Source: Undaria pinnatifida (lineage: Eukaryota; Sar; Phaeophyceae; Laminariales; Alariaceae). From it: 64,000 nt of DNA. The notes beneath the pieces are model-generated. The model was not told where the DNA came from. It saw only the letters and a program-made list of their open reading frames with translations, and ran no database searches. The translations under genes and the position numbers were made by a program. Numbering within the stretch: the first letter of the stretch is position 1; each line of letters opens with the position of its first letter. Positions 17,272-29,800 of this stretch are shown one piece after another. Where the stretch lies: NCBI GenBank assembly GCA_012845835.1, contig JABAKD010000002.1:1798001-1862000 (forward strand), written 5' to 3'.

Positions 17272-18570
17272 TTATCGCCCCCCCCCCCCCATCGGCAGAC
17301 TTGGCACAATCCTCGATCTCACCGACGCTAAAACGGCTTTCCGCTTCTTCAGGTAGGTTAGCGTGGGAGTCGTGATAACCGAGTTGTTCTCAGTCAATAC
17401 TCGCACAACATCCCGGGGGGGAGGTCGGCCGGGGCCTAGACAGAAACACTCTAGCGCTTCGGGCTGCGACTTGTTCGTCCGCTTGGCTTTGTAATAGCCA
17501 GGCTTCAAGAATGGCAGCATATGACGCCGAGGTGGGCTGCCATGCCACATCTCGTGCGGCGATTTGCTGTCTGGGTTGGAGGTCGTTGCAGAAGAGCTAA
17601 AAGTATGGTACGCCCACGACATGGCCTCGTCCATACAGAATCGGAAGCAGGAAGCTCGACGTTCGAAATAGTACCGGAGCTTGTATTCTTACAGCCAAAT
17701 CTGCGACTTCGATCAACCCCAACGCCCGTTCGGCTACGCCGTTGTACTGTGGACTGCTCGCAGAGGATAATTCTTGGGTAATATTATGCTTCCTACAAAG
17801 TGCAACAAAAGCTTGTCCCAGGAACTCCCCACCATCGTCTGGCCTCACGGTTTCTACATCAGATGGAAATCTAGTTGCAGGGTTGCCGGCTAAAATTGTC
17901 TAAGCGCTTCAGCCGCGTCTGATTTGTGGCGCATGAAGTACACCCACATGAACCTTGAACAATAGTCTCTCACGATCATCGCGTGTACCCATTTCGGCCC
18001 TTCGACTCAACTGGTTTCCGCTCGCTCAGGGCGACAAACACCCTTGCGAATTTCTTATCTGCTCGGACATGTGTCAACCGTGAAATGGTCTTTCGGATCC
18101 CTTTTGCAATCGAAGACCCTTTGCATTCGTGCAGCGTCCCTTCCAGAATATCGCCAGTTTGCTCGGCTGTCTTCCTGAGCAGTGCCTCGTGAATATGGCC
18201 ATGCGCGCAGCAGTGGTAGGCGTTAATTTCAACAGGCGACGTGGTAGGCGTAAGCCCCGGAGCGATGACAGCAAAGGCGTGTCCGGGCGGCGGCAACGGG
18301 CAAGCTTGGATAAAGAACGGGCTCCCGAATTTTGGGAAGCATACCGATGTTCCTGATTTTTGAGCTGAAGGGTACATGCATCCTTGTCGAATATAACGGA
18401 GTGTCCCTGGCCGGCCGCCGCTCCTACCGACAACTGGTTGTGCTTGAATGTAGGTACGTGAGCGACGTTTTCCATGACTACATGCACTGCTGGCCCAGCG
18501 GACAGGAGTTCTAGACGAATATCGCCGTAGCCCTTTATAGGGAACGAGTCCCCTGTTTCAGTCGTCACGG
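17272..18570 (-). pseudogene. copia element 1: protease/GAG-pre-integrase and integrase region
   Basis: A pre-integrase-like segment (SAGPAVHVVMENVAHVPTFK, then a His/Cys segment with GTLHECKGSSIAKG) precedes the integrase core with RPDDGGEFLG and SPQYNGVAERALG, giving the second Asp and the Glu of the DDE triad. Downstream lie the WHGSPPRRHMLPF and FLGPGRPPPRDVVRVL-type copia segments. Frames change several times. Confidence 0.8.
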
Positions 18571-18817
18571 TCCTATCACATTTTAATAGGTGAACGTGTG
18601 CGTAGACGACGGGAAAGCATGCCTACTTGCCCCACTGTCAGCGACGAATGAAACAACCTGATTTCCTGCTGTACCATTCATCTGGCTGGTTTCACCTGTT
18701 TCTGTCACGAGAGCATCGAACTCCAGAAGCTCTTTCGGGTCGAGATCGGTGTGAAAGTCGGTGAAAACGGCATCTTATTTCCCTGATGGGCAAACATTCA
18801 TTGAGTGATCGTTTCTC

Positions 18818-19980
18818 TTATAGGTGGCACAGACCTGGCCTGGACATCGAGTACCCGTGCTTGTGGCAGAGCGTGCAATATTCCTTGGACATATCCCCGC
18901 CGGTTTTCGTCACAGCTGTACTACCATCGTTCGCACTTGCTGTTTGAACACCGCTTGCACGACCCCCCAAAGTGTTTAATCCTACCCAGTTGCTGTTTGC
19001 ATTGCCTCTGCCACGACCTCCACGGCCACGACCGCTATTGCCGCCGAGGCCTCTACCGCCACGGCCACTGCTCGCGGTATCACCCGCATAAAGCGCGTGG
19101 CCAGGGGATTGCTTCTTCTTTAATTTCTCCGATTGAATGGAAACAAATTGCACCCTCACAATTTGCTCAATGCGGTCGAGCGTGGCCGGAGTCAGCGCAG
19201 ATTGAAAGTGTCGAACTTCATACTCGTACTCGCGAGGTAGGGAGTCCAAAACACGGACACAAAACATTTGATCCGTGATGGCGATTTCCCGCACTGACAA
19301 TTGCGCCCTGATATCAGATAACGCCGCGGTGTCTAGCATCGTGTCACTCGTTCGGGCGATTTTATGTTGCTCATGTTTCTTAAGCAGCATGGACGTCTCG
19401 CCCGTCGTTTTGGGCGCATGTCGAGATTCGAGCTGTCGCCAAACATGAGTGAAGTGTTTGTGCCGGTGCACATCAGGTTTTTGTCGGCCTTTGTATCTAA
19501 ACTAGCCCACAGGATTTTCCACGCAGTCATACTCACGCGAATGTCGTCCAGTGTGTGACCAGCTGCGACGCGGTTAGCGCTCGTAAATGTAATGTCCCCA
19601 ACTAGGACACTCGTCTCGCCAATAAGACCTCGAACGCTGCTATGCATGTGTGCACACTGTGTTATATCTCGAGACCATTCGAGAAAACCAGAGTTCGCGA
19701 CTAACTTTGGCAAAATGGTTTTTAACCCACCTAAACCGTCTGGGACAAAGCCTTCCCCTCACGCAACCAGCACCTCCTGGGACTCATCATCAGTGCGTAG
19801 GTGCCTAGCCATCCTAGTGCCTTGAAGCTGGTCTCGTACTGGCCCACCCTCTTTCGGTAGCTGCGCGTCCTCCGAGTAGGTCGATACTTCCTCGATGTTA
19901 CCCCGTACAGGCTCGCCCTCGACGAATCCACTCGTAGGATCAGTGTCGCCTTTTCTTGCACCACCTGACTCCGTTGGCAA
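18818..19980 (-). pseudogene. copia element 1: Gag
   Basis: A frame starting near 19980 (MPTESGGARKGDTDPT) continues through a stop near 19760 into KTILPKLVANSGFLEWSRDI and VSMTAWKILWASLDTKA. It then shifts into a second frame with LSVREIAITDQMFCVRVLDS and a Gly/Arg-rich RGGRG segment, followed by a partial CxxC zinc knuckle. This is the usual copia Gag order (UBN2-like, RGG, knuckle). Confidence 0.75.
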
Positions 19981-20184
19981 AGCCTGCGAGACCTGCCCTT
20001 CTGTTATCCTTGTTTGAAACTACTGCTGTGCCAAGAAGGTAAGCTCCGAGAGTGCTCGGGCCTAATCATCCTGTTAGGATTCTATCACTTGCAACTCCAG
20101 TGCGACCGGAGCTGCCTCTTCCCCGACGCTGACTGCAGGTAATGCAGGCATCTCAGGATCCTCAACTGTTGGCACTAGTGCATT

Positions 20185-20456
20185 CGTACAATCCTGCCGA
20201 AAGTAGCTCTACCGACCGAGAGGCCAAGAGGCTTGAAGAGCATAGACGATAATCTTGTATCTGTTGGTTCACAGCTTGGGGTGCCCCCGACAGGGGGGCA
20301 TCAGATCACACAGCCCATACACAACCCACCGACGCAGAAGCGTTAATCGTCGACATTATACAAATGAACAAATACTTTGCAACCGTCAATCTCCGTATCT
20401 GATTGGCTAACGCAATGTCAGCATAATCTGGCATCGATTGCAGAGATTCACGAACA
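20185..20456 (-). repeat. copia element 1, 5' LTR
   Basis: Partner of 14581-14862, 10 bp shorter. The minus-strand start is TGTTCGTGAATCTCTGCAAT. The primer-binding region would lie just below 20185 but no tRNA match was recognised. Confidence 0.88.
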
Positions 20457-22592
20457 TTTCTTGCTGTCCTACTATAGGTACGAGCTTCAGCCACGACTTC
20501 GTGGGCTTGATGTACGGACGTCACGCTTGAGTCCAATTGTCTCCCGGAGAACGTATCCTTCCTATTCTCGACCCAAACGAAAATGAACTTCGAGTGCGAC
20601 CTACTCTCGCGCTTTGAACCAGTCAGTAATGGCTCAGCGCGCGCCGATGCAGATGCTGTCTAGTGTATATGTGCGGTACGCGCGCTCTTCCTAGAACCGT
20701 ATAGCTATCTCAGCAGTAGTAGATGATCAGTCTGTTGCTAAGCCGCGTTTCGACTCTCCGACTTTCACTTTAGTATATGTTGTTACACGTGTGTTTTCCT
20801 TGAGATCTCGCCGCCAGTTGATGATGAAGCAGCTGGTCCTCCTCCTTGCACATCCCAGCCAGATTTAGATAATCGGGAACGTCTTCCCAACGAAATATTT
20901 GTGCGCAACGCATATGTCGAGGCTCATAGCCTGTTCGATATTTGGTTGAAATACCGCTGGCAAACGGTAGCACAGGCTTGCGCTAGTAGTGGTCAAACTA
21001 CCTTATTGGCGCTTGGGACTCAAAGAAGGTGTTTCATGTTGAAAGTGCCGCTTTTGGGCAAGAAAAGGCCAGACGGAGAAAAACGGAGAGGAAGGAGAGA
21101 ACAGGAGAGAGTGGCGGGGTGGGGCCAGCCATCACCTGGTCGAGACGGTACAATGCCCATGCTACGGACAGATGTACTCTACAGGTGGTTGCCCGGTCTA
21201 CCTACAGCAGCGTTCCCTGGGGCTTGCTAGTGGTCTACCGTACCGACGGCAACGTTCCTTGAGGTTTGATCGGGGGAGCTTAGCTACGTTAACGTCCCGA
21301 CAGTCAACCCAAAAACAAATTGCATGAATGTTGCTAAACGTACGTTATTGCGCCGCTTTATTTATCGTTCATAATTGCACCGCGTTGCTCGTACGTACTA
21401 CTGCTTAGGTAGACCGATCGCATAACGCTGACTACGATTCTTCGGCTATATTAGCAGTACTCTATGCTGATTAGCATTGACGCTGTATTGTTGCGGTCAC
21501 TACTGAACTTTTGTCATGAGAATAGGCTGTTGTTGCCTATTTTTTAACAGTCTACGACGGACACTATACGTAGCGATTTCCGCAGACGGTACCGCTCAAG
21601 CCCAGGCACGCGCCAAGCATACGTTTGAGGATGATGCAGGTGTTAAGGTGCGGGCGGTATTCGACCGACTAGACACAAGACTGACACAAGTCTGTGAAGG
21701 TGGTCGAAACATCGGGCGGGTATTTGGGAAGGACGACTGAGCGGCACGTGTTACACGACTGATGGAAAACCGACTTAAGGGATAGCGCGCTGTAGTTCAA
21801 TAGTTGTACTGAAAAGCACGAATTGATGCAGAAGAAAAAACGCCTCACATCTTGGTAGAATGCGTGGTTTCGGCGATGTTCAACACGTAGCCTGATCGCA
21901 TCGTATTTCATGTGCACTATGGGCCTGGTAGTGGGCGCATCGTATATGCCCTCATGGTGCCTGCAGGTTTGTAGGCCTTCACACTCAACTCAGGATGCCA
22001 ACATTCAAGCATCATCCCCTGGCGATCCACTGTCTCGCTCACCACTTTCGGCCTTATTGCAGGCACGAAACAATGCCAGCTGACATCGAACGTCCTACGT
22101 GCACATACCTGGTGAAAGTGACCAGACTTTTCGTGAGCAACTGTTGTACGGTCGCAAGCCGTGCGGTGGTAGTACACTTTCTGTGTACCACACCCCACAA
22201 GGGCGTCGGCAACTCGACAAGCTTAGAGTGCGATGAACTGATAATACTCCGATAGCGGTTAAATCACGAGCCTTATATTTACGCTTGGCATCGGGTTTCA
22301 GTCGTAACTTAATGTGTGGCAGGCGCTGTTGACTTTTGAAAGTGCGGCGGCCGCTGCCGATGTGGACTGCTTCGTAAGACGCAAGGTGAGAGAAATACAG
22401 TGAAGGGCCCAAATCATATACAGCGGGGATCAGGTTTGTCAGGAGTGCGTTTGAGTTCCTTTAACAAGCCTCATTATCCAGGGCGAGATCCATATCCACC
22501 AATGCCGTGCCTGAGTTAATGTTGCTCGTCTGCATCTAGGTTGAGGCAGAACGGGAGGCCATGCGAAAGGCTGAATCGTCTGCTGCAAAATC

Positions 22593-22725
22593 AAAAGGCC
22601 CGTGCGAGAAGGCAAAGGAAGATTCTGGTAAAGGGAAGGTCAAGGAAGACTGAGAAGTCCAAAAGGCCCGTGCGAGGTGTCAAAGGCAGACTCTGGAAAA
22701 GGGAAGGCCAAGGCAGACTGAAAAG
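22593..22725 (+). repeat. 68 bp tandem duplication in a Lys-rich frame
   Basis: Units start AAAAGGCCCGTGCGAG at 22593 and 22661, continue into GGCAAAGG(A/C)AGA(T/C)TCTGG and end with an AGACTGA stop motif. The frame around them is rich in Lys, Glu and Arg but has no recognised domain. Confidence 0.7.
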
Positions 22726-23424
22726 TGGACCAAACCTTCTCCGTCGCTGCGTTCAACTAGCACGGGGAGATGGGATGCAAGGGGAGCGGGACGAAGGCAC
22801 CGGAGAAGGAAGGTAACGGCAGGTGAACCTCTGCGACCGCAGTACATAGTGGGACGGGTCAGAGCGGCGTGGCACTGACGCAGGTAACGTGATCAAGGAC
22901 GAACACAAACTCCAGAAGGAGAAGAAGCGCGTGCGCGAGAAGCCTCCAGGACAGGGTTATCAGTTAGCCTCTCAAGGTGTCATGATGTGGACCCTCTTTC
23001 TGGCTTCCAATAGCATCTCCCGCCTTTCTGTGTCGACAGTTCAGTTCGTCCTTGTTTGCGCATTGCTTTGGTCAGGTGACCTCTCCACGTATTTTTTATC
23101 GTCTTCCTGGTACTGCACCCAGATACCTTCTAAGGGTGCCCTGCTGCTGCCCCCCCGTTTAGCTTTCAGGCGTATCACACGCCCCTAGCACCACCCTTTC
23201 GGTGTTATATGTGCCACTGTTTCGGTGTTGTTTTTCTTTTCTTTGTCGCTACTTGTTTTGGGAGCCTCGGTTTCCCGTTCTACAATTCGACCGAAGGACT
23301 TACACTAGCATCCTAGGTCCCACGTAACGCCCCCCGCTTCCATTGTATTGTATCTTAGGATACTGGTCCTTTCTCTTTAGCCTTTCGACCAATGGTCCCA
23401 CGTCAAAATATCCAACTTTGCGGA

Positions 23425-23673
23425 CGAGTCATCCCACGATAGGGGTTGCACTTTTTGCGCCAAAAAGTCCCTGGGCGATTGAGTTCCTCATGTGAGGAAC
23501 TGCCGGTGAATGAAGTAATTTCCCGAGTACATATTGTTGTAGGACTAAGGCGTAGAAGCTTGGTCGGGTTGCGCGAACGAATGCCTTCGAAGTCATTTTT
23601 CGCGTGAGGTATTGAGTTCCTCATGTAAGGAGCTCAGAGACGTTCTGCTGCAACCCTTTCGTGGGATGGCTCG
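23425..23673 (+). mobile_element. MITE with GAGTCATCCC ends, copy 1
   Basis: The TIRs are GAGTCATCCCACGATAGGGG (left) and CCTTTCGTGGGATGGCTC (right). It sits in TTGC-GGAC-element-GGAC-CCTGAC. The same host sequence about 160 bp downstream (near 23837) reads TTGCGGACCCTGAC without insertion, so a 4 bp GGAC duplication can be read directly. Related elements: 47660-47950 and the end at 51050-51110. Confidence 0.75.
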
Positions 23674-24429
23674 GACCCTGACAATGTTTTAGGCAGTGTG
23701 CCTTGTCTTCTCTTGATTCCGGCTCTTCCTCTTGTACCATTTGACCAATGGCCCCACGCTTTCTTGGCGTACCGGTTATTTCTCTTCAACCGTTCAACCG
23801 CTGGCCCCACGTCAGCCTTCCAGTTCCAACCTTGCGGACCCTGACATTATTTTGGGCAGTGATCCTTGCTTTTGTTCTTGTCTTTCGGCAAATGGCCCGA
23901 CCGCCCACCCCTTCGGCCTCGCGCGTCAGACCCTAAACTTATGTGGCCTTCACAGCGCAACTCGTGGTCCTCTGTTCTCTTCTGACATCGTTTCCGCGCC
24001 TGTACCTTCCTCTTGTTTCCCTTCGCATTCTAACGCTCAGTGACCTCGCCCTTGGTGTTTTTGTAGGCCGATTGCTACTGGTATACCGTAGGTACATACT
24101 CTTTCTAGCGCTCTCACGGTTGTGGGCTCCATCAGAGGGTTGAACATCTTGCAATAAGGCGTATTAGCCTCATTGTTTACGAGGTGTGGGGAGTTCTACG
24201 GCCTCTAATTTTCGTTTGTATAGAACAGCCGCACCTTCCATCTCCTTTCCAATTTCTGAATGTTTTTGCTGACATCCTTTGATTGTCATGTGGTCTGCAT
24301 CTACGACTATTCAGGGTGGCCTAATGTTATGGAATACCCTCGGTAGACGAGTAGTGTAAATCTTCAGCATCAAACCATGTCATGGTTGGGGTGAAGCCAC
24401 GTGATGGTAGATGTCACAGTCACGTCACG

Positions 24430-25450
24430 GCTAGACCCTGGCCTTTAAGGCTTGCCTTAAAAATTGCCTTTACCTAACGCCCTTTTATGAAAAGGTATTG
24501 CCTTAAGGGCTGTTCCGATCCTTATTTGCCTTATTGGGGTAAGCCCTGTGGCCTGACAGCGCAAGAAACCTCTCAGGGACGTTTTGGCGATTATCACGAA
24601 AACAAAACGCAGTTAGATTGGAACTCCAAACAAATGGGAACCGAGTTATGTATTTGGGTGCATGCTATGCGGAGAGACCCCGAGCGATGGTGTCTCAGCG
24701 AACGGTCGTTCCTCAGCGGAAGGAAGTGCCCGCGCACGTCCGGTCGAGGTGGTTGACAGCGGGGACGACAGCGAAGGAAAGGACGAGAGACACGGGAGGG
24801 GGGCGTTGAGATGTAGCTCCTCCGCACAGCGGAAATACGGGAATCCAAGGCCTCGAGCGCGTTGTTTCCCTGCCCTGGTGAACGTGGCTCTAGGTTATCC
24901 TTATGCGTACTAAAAACAATTTGGTGAGTTAAATTCTCGCCAAGTGCGCACTTACTCGTAGGGACTTGTTCTTACATAAAGATTGATTCGAGGCAAGCGC
25001 GAAAGCGTGAGTTAGCAACATCCGATGAAAATCGACGAGCAGTGAGAATGCTGAACCCTATGCGCGATAAAAAAAAAGGCATCTTAAGCAGGGGGGGGGG
25101 CGGGGCGACACCTGTGACCACGGCTTGTCCAGAAAATCGCTGAGGGCAAAACCTGTTGAGCTGGAAGAAAGTAAACGTGATGATATAGTCTTTTAATAGT
25201 CTAATCTTTTTTTTAACACGTTTTGGGGGATAAACTACTTGGAATTAGTGTGGTGTAATTTGTGTAGTATCGAACGCGTTAAGGCAGCTCAAGGCTTCTT
25301 TTTAAGGCTCGTGCCTAGCTGGCTAAGGCTCGGTAAGGCCCGTTAAGGCCGTACTATGGCTTGTTGTGTTTTAACCCCAATTTTGTTTCGCCTGCGGCGA
25401 GCCTTACTTAGCCATCCCCTAAAAACGAGCCTTAAAGGAAAGAGCCTAGT
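24430..25450 (+). repeat. AAGGC-rich dispersed short repeats
   Basis: Many copies of TTAAGGC, AAGGCTCG and CCTTAAGG are clustered at 24440-24500 and 25275-25450, in both orientations (GCCTTA and TAAGGC). No array register is preserved. Confidence 0.5.
25022..25170 (+). repeat. dispersed repeat 'GATGAAAATCGACGAGCA', copy 1
   Basis: It is colinear with 60942-61110: GATGAAAATCGACGAGCA, a Met-Leu-Asn-like TGCTGAACCCT(A/G)(T/C)GCGCGAT, an A-run, a G-run, CCTGTGACCACGGCTTG and GTTGAGCTG. Confidence 0.7.
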
Positions 25451-25969
25451 CAAGGCCATCATAGATGGGCGATAATAATGTAGGTGACGGTGATGTTCCA
25501 GACAGGAAACCCCTCGTCGTTCACTGCTGCCTTCTTGCTCTGCTCTAGACCAGATACCTGCCCAACTCTTCTCTTCTATTTGCCTTTTAGCGTGTTATCT
25601 TGGAGAGTAATGATGTAAAGCCTTGCCTTAGGCAGCGAGCCTCCAGAGATGAACAAAGAGATGAACAAAGACACCGGAACCACGAGGAGAACGTTTATTT
25701 CTTATTTCCCATCAGCGACATCCCTGTACCCTCCTGGGGGTCCTTTGATAAGGGCCATTTAGCTCCCTCTAGTTGGGTTTATATGCAAATTAAAATAACA
25801 TTAGTCTAGTCTAATCAAAGCTATCAGCTGCTGAGACATGGCTGAGAGCGCCGAGCAGAGCGTAGCTAGGCACATTCGATACGAGTCGACGAGGGAAGAA
25901 ATAGCTGGAATACTCTCGGGATAAAAATGAAGGCACGTGTCGTAGTGCGGAGGGGGGAGAAGAGCCTGC

Positions 25970-26090
25970 TTAGTTTAATGACCCCGGATCGGAGTTACGT
26001 CCAGGGGGGGAGAAGGAGAAAGCAAGGAAGAGTGCGAAACCAACAGAAGGCATGAGCAAAAAACAAAAACGTGAGGAAGCCAAGGGAAGC
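25970..26090 (-). repeat. dispersed pyrimidine-rich repeat, reverse copy
   Basis: The reverse complement carries CTCATGCC, TTCGCACTCTTCC, CGTAACTCCGATCCGGGGTC and AAGCAGGCTCTTCTCCC, the same order as 59514-59760 and 44815-44935. Confidence 0.65.
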
Positions 26091-26453
26091 TGCCATAGAC
26101 TATAGCCTAGTCTCTGGTAGCTTATAAGAAAGAGGAAAATCACCACTACACTGCTGTGTGCTCGTTCACAATGTATACTCCGGTCGTCACGCGGCCATGC
26201 CCATTTCCACCCATGCCACATCATGATCCCAGATCCTAAATGCCCAGGATCCTAGCACTCAGGATCCCCTGGTAGCCTTCACGAAACGTGACATGCACGC
26301 AGCACAACTGGGGGGGGGATCGTTTGACAAGATCTCGCTCCCCGTCCCCCGGAAAAACTGAGCAATAACTAACGCACAAACTTGAAGTGGAACTCCATTC
26401 TGACCAAAGCACACCAACACCCCCTACACCAACCACAGAACACCTGCCTAAAC

Positions 26454-26822
26454 ATGAGGCTGAACCAAGTACCAAGCTGTGCCTTGGCCATGGCTGCTGC
26501 GGTCTGCTTTGCTGGCGGTGCTGAAGGCTTCTTCGCCGCTGCTCCGTTTTCGGCGCGCGCTTCTAAGCTGCTAGTTTCTTCATCCAGCTGCGCTCCGTCT
26601 AGTGGCCGCCCAACAGCGCCAGCAGCCGTTGCTGGGAAGGGTGGCTTGGGAAGGGCAGGGTGTGTCGATGGTGGGTTGCGGGAAGCGTTGGGAGGACGGA
26701 GCATGGGCAGGGGTAGTGGTAGTAGTAATAGTAGTAGATCGCGTGGTGTTGTGGCGGCGGGGAAGGACGGCGGAGACGGGGCTTCCGGCTCGAGGTTTGG
26801 GCTGGCAGACAAGACGATTGAG
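26454..26822 (+). CDS. gene B exon 1: signal and transit peptide
   Basis: The start ATG at 26454 lies in AAACATGAG. An in-frame ATG 72 bases upstream would put a hydrophilic stretch before the signal core, so the inner ATG is preferred. The exon ends RFGLADKTIE at a GTGTGTGTG donor. AGTAGTAATAGTAGTAG repeats encode the Ser-rich part. Confidence 0.7.
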
Positions 26823-29800
26823 GTGTGTGTGCGCTCACTGGTGCTCTTTTATCATGTGTCATGTGCAGCAGTCCAGCAGATACACGTGTTTGCACACGTA
26901 TGACAGACCAGCCCACCGCCACCGGGGAGGTCGACGTCATCTCATTTTCATGCTGAGGTATCCTAGACCAGTCCATACCTGTTAGAGCTACGTGAGCTAT
27001 CATACGTTCAACGGGTGTGAGCTACAAGTCTAGTCTAGACTATTATAATAGATATCTTCGGTAGCTTTTAACACTTGCTACAGATCAGCTTATCTTTGCT
27101 CGAGCTACCGCGACGAGCGCGAGCCCGCGTAGCGTGAGACGGCGCCTGTTTGGGCCCAACCCCGCATACCCATGTCTAAATCCGGGGCCGCGACGCCCCG
27201 CGGTGGCAAGTCCGCGAGCCGACATCTGGCAGACGCAGACAATGACGACGACAACAACAATAATGACTTGGTTTTATATATGCAGATAATAACTCAATTG
27301 GGGCGGTTGGGGGTCAATCAAATCAGCACGAGCTACTAGTATAATCGTACACGGATTATCAACATGCTTGCCGGGTGTGAGCTAGTACGGCTGGTCTATT
27401 AGATTGATCGGCCACCTACACCTATACCCATGCTCGCCGGGGGTGAGCTATGGGCGACAGATGAACCAACTAGAGGTAGCCCGTGATCTGTCCGGCACGT
27501 GATGTGTATTGCAAGAAACTCGTTTTGAGGAAATACGTTGTCCCCGGTATGCCAATTGGCGGTAATTTCAGGCCTGCGACGGACGACCGTTTACACATCT
27601 ACATTAGACGTAGCACACTACCGGTAATTTGACCTGGGGGTTCCTAAAGCTGGGACAGGCGGGGCCCAAATCGCCGTCTCCTGGCTTGTGGCTAATGAAT
27701 AGGCTATACGTATATAATACGAGTCCAGCAGTCGGTGCCCTCTTTTTTCAATGCTCCAAGTCCGTCAGCTGCGACTTCGATCAATTTTAGGGTCGATACT
27801 CATATTTGCAAGCTGCGTGATACCTGTTTTGTTTATGAAAAAAGCACCACAACAGCCGCCGGCGTAAAGAACACTGCCGAAGCGTTTATTTCCGGATCGC
27901 CCGCAGTTAAAACACCATATCGTCTTATTAACGCAACTGCGCCAAGAAATAATGGCCAGAGGGTGGCTGCATGCGCGAGTAACAGGTGGCGTACAGCAGC
28001 CTATTTACGGGGGACCATAGTAAATAGGACCTACGGTACACACAAAAACCAATATATTTCCCTATTTTGACTAACAATATTTGGTCCTATTTACTATGGT
28101 CCCCCGTAATAGTGCGGTATGTAGTACGCCTAGTCTACCCCAGCGGGCACATTGGTGTTCGTGCTGTAGTTCGTACCACGGGTTTATCAGCACCGACCAC
28201 GTACGCGCCTACAGCCTAGCGTACAGCAGGGGACGCGTGGTACCGTATCGGTATTGAGGTATGCCACTTTTTGGCTGAAACATTTTCTGAATGACCAGGG
28301 TCGCTCCTTAGAGTGAACCCATTTTCAACTCCTAAAAAACTATCGTAGTCTAACTCCAAGTGTTTTGTCCCCCTATCGGGACTGCGGCGCTAAAAGGGCT
28401 AACCCCAAATGGTCGAAATTTCATGTCTTTTAGGGGGGGGGGGGGGGGGGTTCTTTGTGTGTGTACCCTAAACCTTGGGAGTGTTTATCGGGTAGAACTT
28501 TGGTTTTTCTGCAAATCAGTTGTTTTGGAGATGTATAGAGCTCTCAAGGAAGGAGAATCTGAAGACAAATGGTGGACAACTACCGTAGCGTGCGTCAGGG
28601 ATCAGGTTATAGTATGTGCCGGCCACGTACCTGGTGGTAGCTGGTATGTATCTGGAATGCGACACCGGTACTTTGTAGCAAAGTTATGGGGTAGCAAAGC
28701 AGGGCAGACAGAAAGACAGGCAGCAGTATTTGTAGTGTAGCGGGTTTGGAGGGGGGCGGGGGCGGGGGGGGGTATGTGTTACCTTCAACGATGCGCCGCA
28801 CGCTGTTAAGCGACCTAGACCATACGATCAGTATACTCTACTCCTCGATAACGATTGATGAGAAAAAATCAGCGATACATGTTCGTTGTAGATTTTCCGT
28901 TTCTCTCCGTATGCTCGAGAAGACGAACTACTGTACTCATATACACGAATTCCGATATAGGTTCGAGCATGCATGCCGACAGAGCGGACGGCGCAGTCGC
29001 GCGATGACCGCGTTGGGCGTGCGCTATGTAGGGGGCTAACAGGCACGGGGGGGCGGTAGAGGTCAGCAGCGGGAACTGCACCTAGGGGTCCGAGGGAGAT
29101 AACGACCAGCTCCCTAACCCATCTCCTCCCGCGGAGAAAGCACCAACGACTCGCCGTCCGCGGGAGCAGATCGAGGTTGGAGTTCGGACGTATCCGGTCT
29201 GACGCCGACGTCCCGAACGTTGACGTTCACCGCCCCCGTGGTCGTGGCCCCCTTCGAACCCCAGGGCGCATCCCCCGCCACCGACCTTTACCCGCCCGCC
29301 GTTTTGATTTGCCACCTTCGAGCCCAACGATGTCTATCCCCTTCCGTGCCCCTTCCGCTCTGTTGGCACGCAGATATTTGACCAATATGCTCAGTGTATA
29401 TTATAAAAATTAAAATACACTCCAGCTGTGAGATCGAATATTTTGTCGAAACTCATCTTTGCAAGCTGTGTGTGATACTCCGATCGCGCATATTACGGGT
29501 TATGTGTCCTCATTAAGGGTATAGGTCGGCGACTCCCCTTGCAATATGTGCTGAATCCACCATCATGCTTGGAGTCGTTCTTCGGTAGCCCCCCCCAACT
29601 TTTCTATAAGGAAATCGGCGGTTTCAAAACCAGCTCCCGGTCGTATCTCTTGGAGTACGGCGTTCCTCGACACCCTCCCCGACGTCATCGATCGATAGGC
29701 GTTTGCACTCAAGAAAATATACGGATACTTTGTTTTCAATTGTATCCTTCCTTGGGTCGAGCGGCGATGAAACGTTCGTTCAAGAAAATCGCTGTTTTTC

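Larger units (their letters stand above)
14581..20456 (-). mobile_element. Ty1/copia LTR retrotransposon, complete outline, decayed coding region
   Basis: Direct LTRs lie at 14581-14862 (3' LTR for the minus-strand element, 282 bp) and 20185-20456 (5' LTR, 272 bp). Ends are TG...CA, except that one CA is mutated to CG at 20185. A purine tract (AGGGAGGG on the minus strand) sits directly before the 3' LTR. Gag, protease/pre-integrase, integrase, RT and RNase H pieces follow in copia order, broken by several frameshifts and stops. No flanking target duplication was evident. The LTRs differ at many positions, so the insertion is old. Confidence 0.9.
20457..26453. other. intergenic, repeats and MITEs; no convincing gene
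   Basis: It holds a 68 bp tandem duplication (22593-22725), a MITE (23425-23673) within a tandemly repeated segment, AAGGC-rich sequence (24430-25450), a dispersed repeat (25022-25170) and another at 25970-26090. Frames at 20770-20973 (minus), 21516-21740 (plus) and 21917-22412 (minus) read partly like protein but have no family match and are not called. Confidence 0.4.

Noticed and set aside
20770-20973. Minus-strand frame reading EDVPDYLNLAGMCKEEDQLL
   Set aside because: Protein-like but isolated: no family, no supporting splice sites and no adjoining exon.
21516-22412. Frames on both strands with partial protein character
   Set aside because: They need repeated frameshifts and match no family I recognise; possibly an ancient element remnant.
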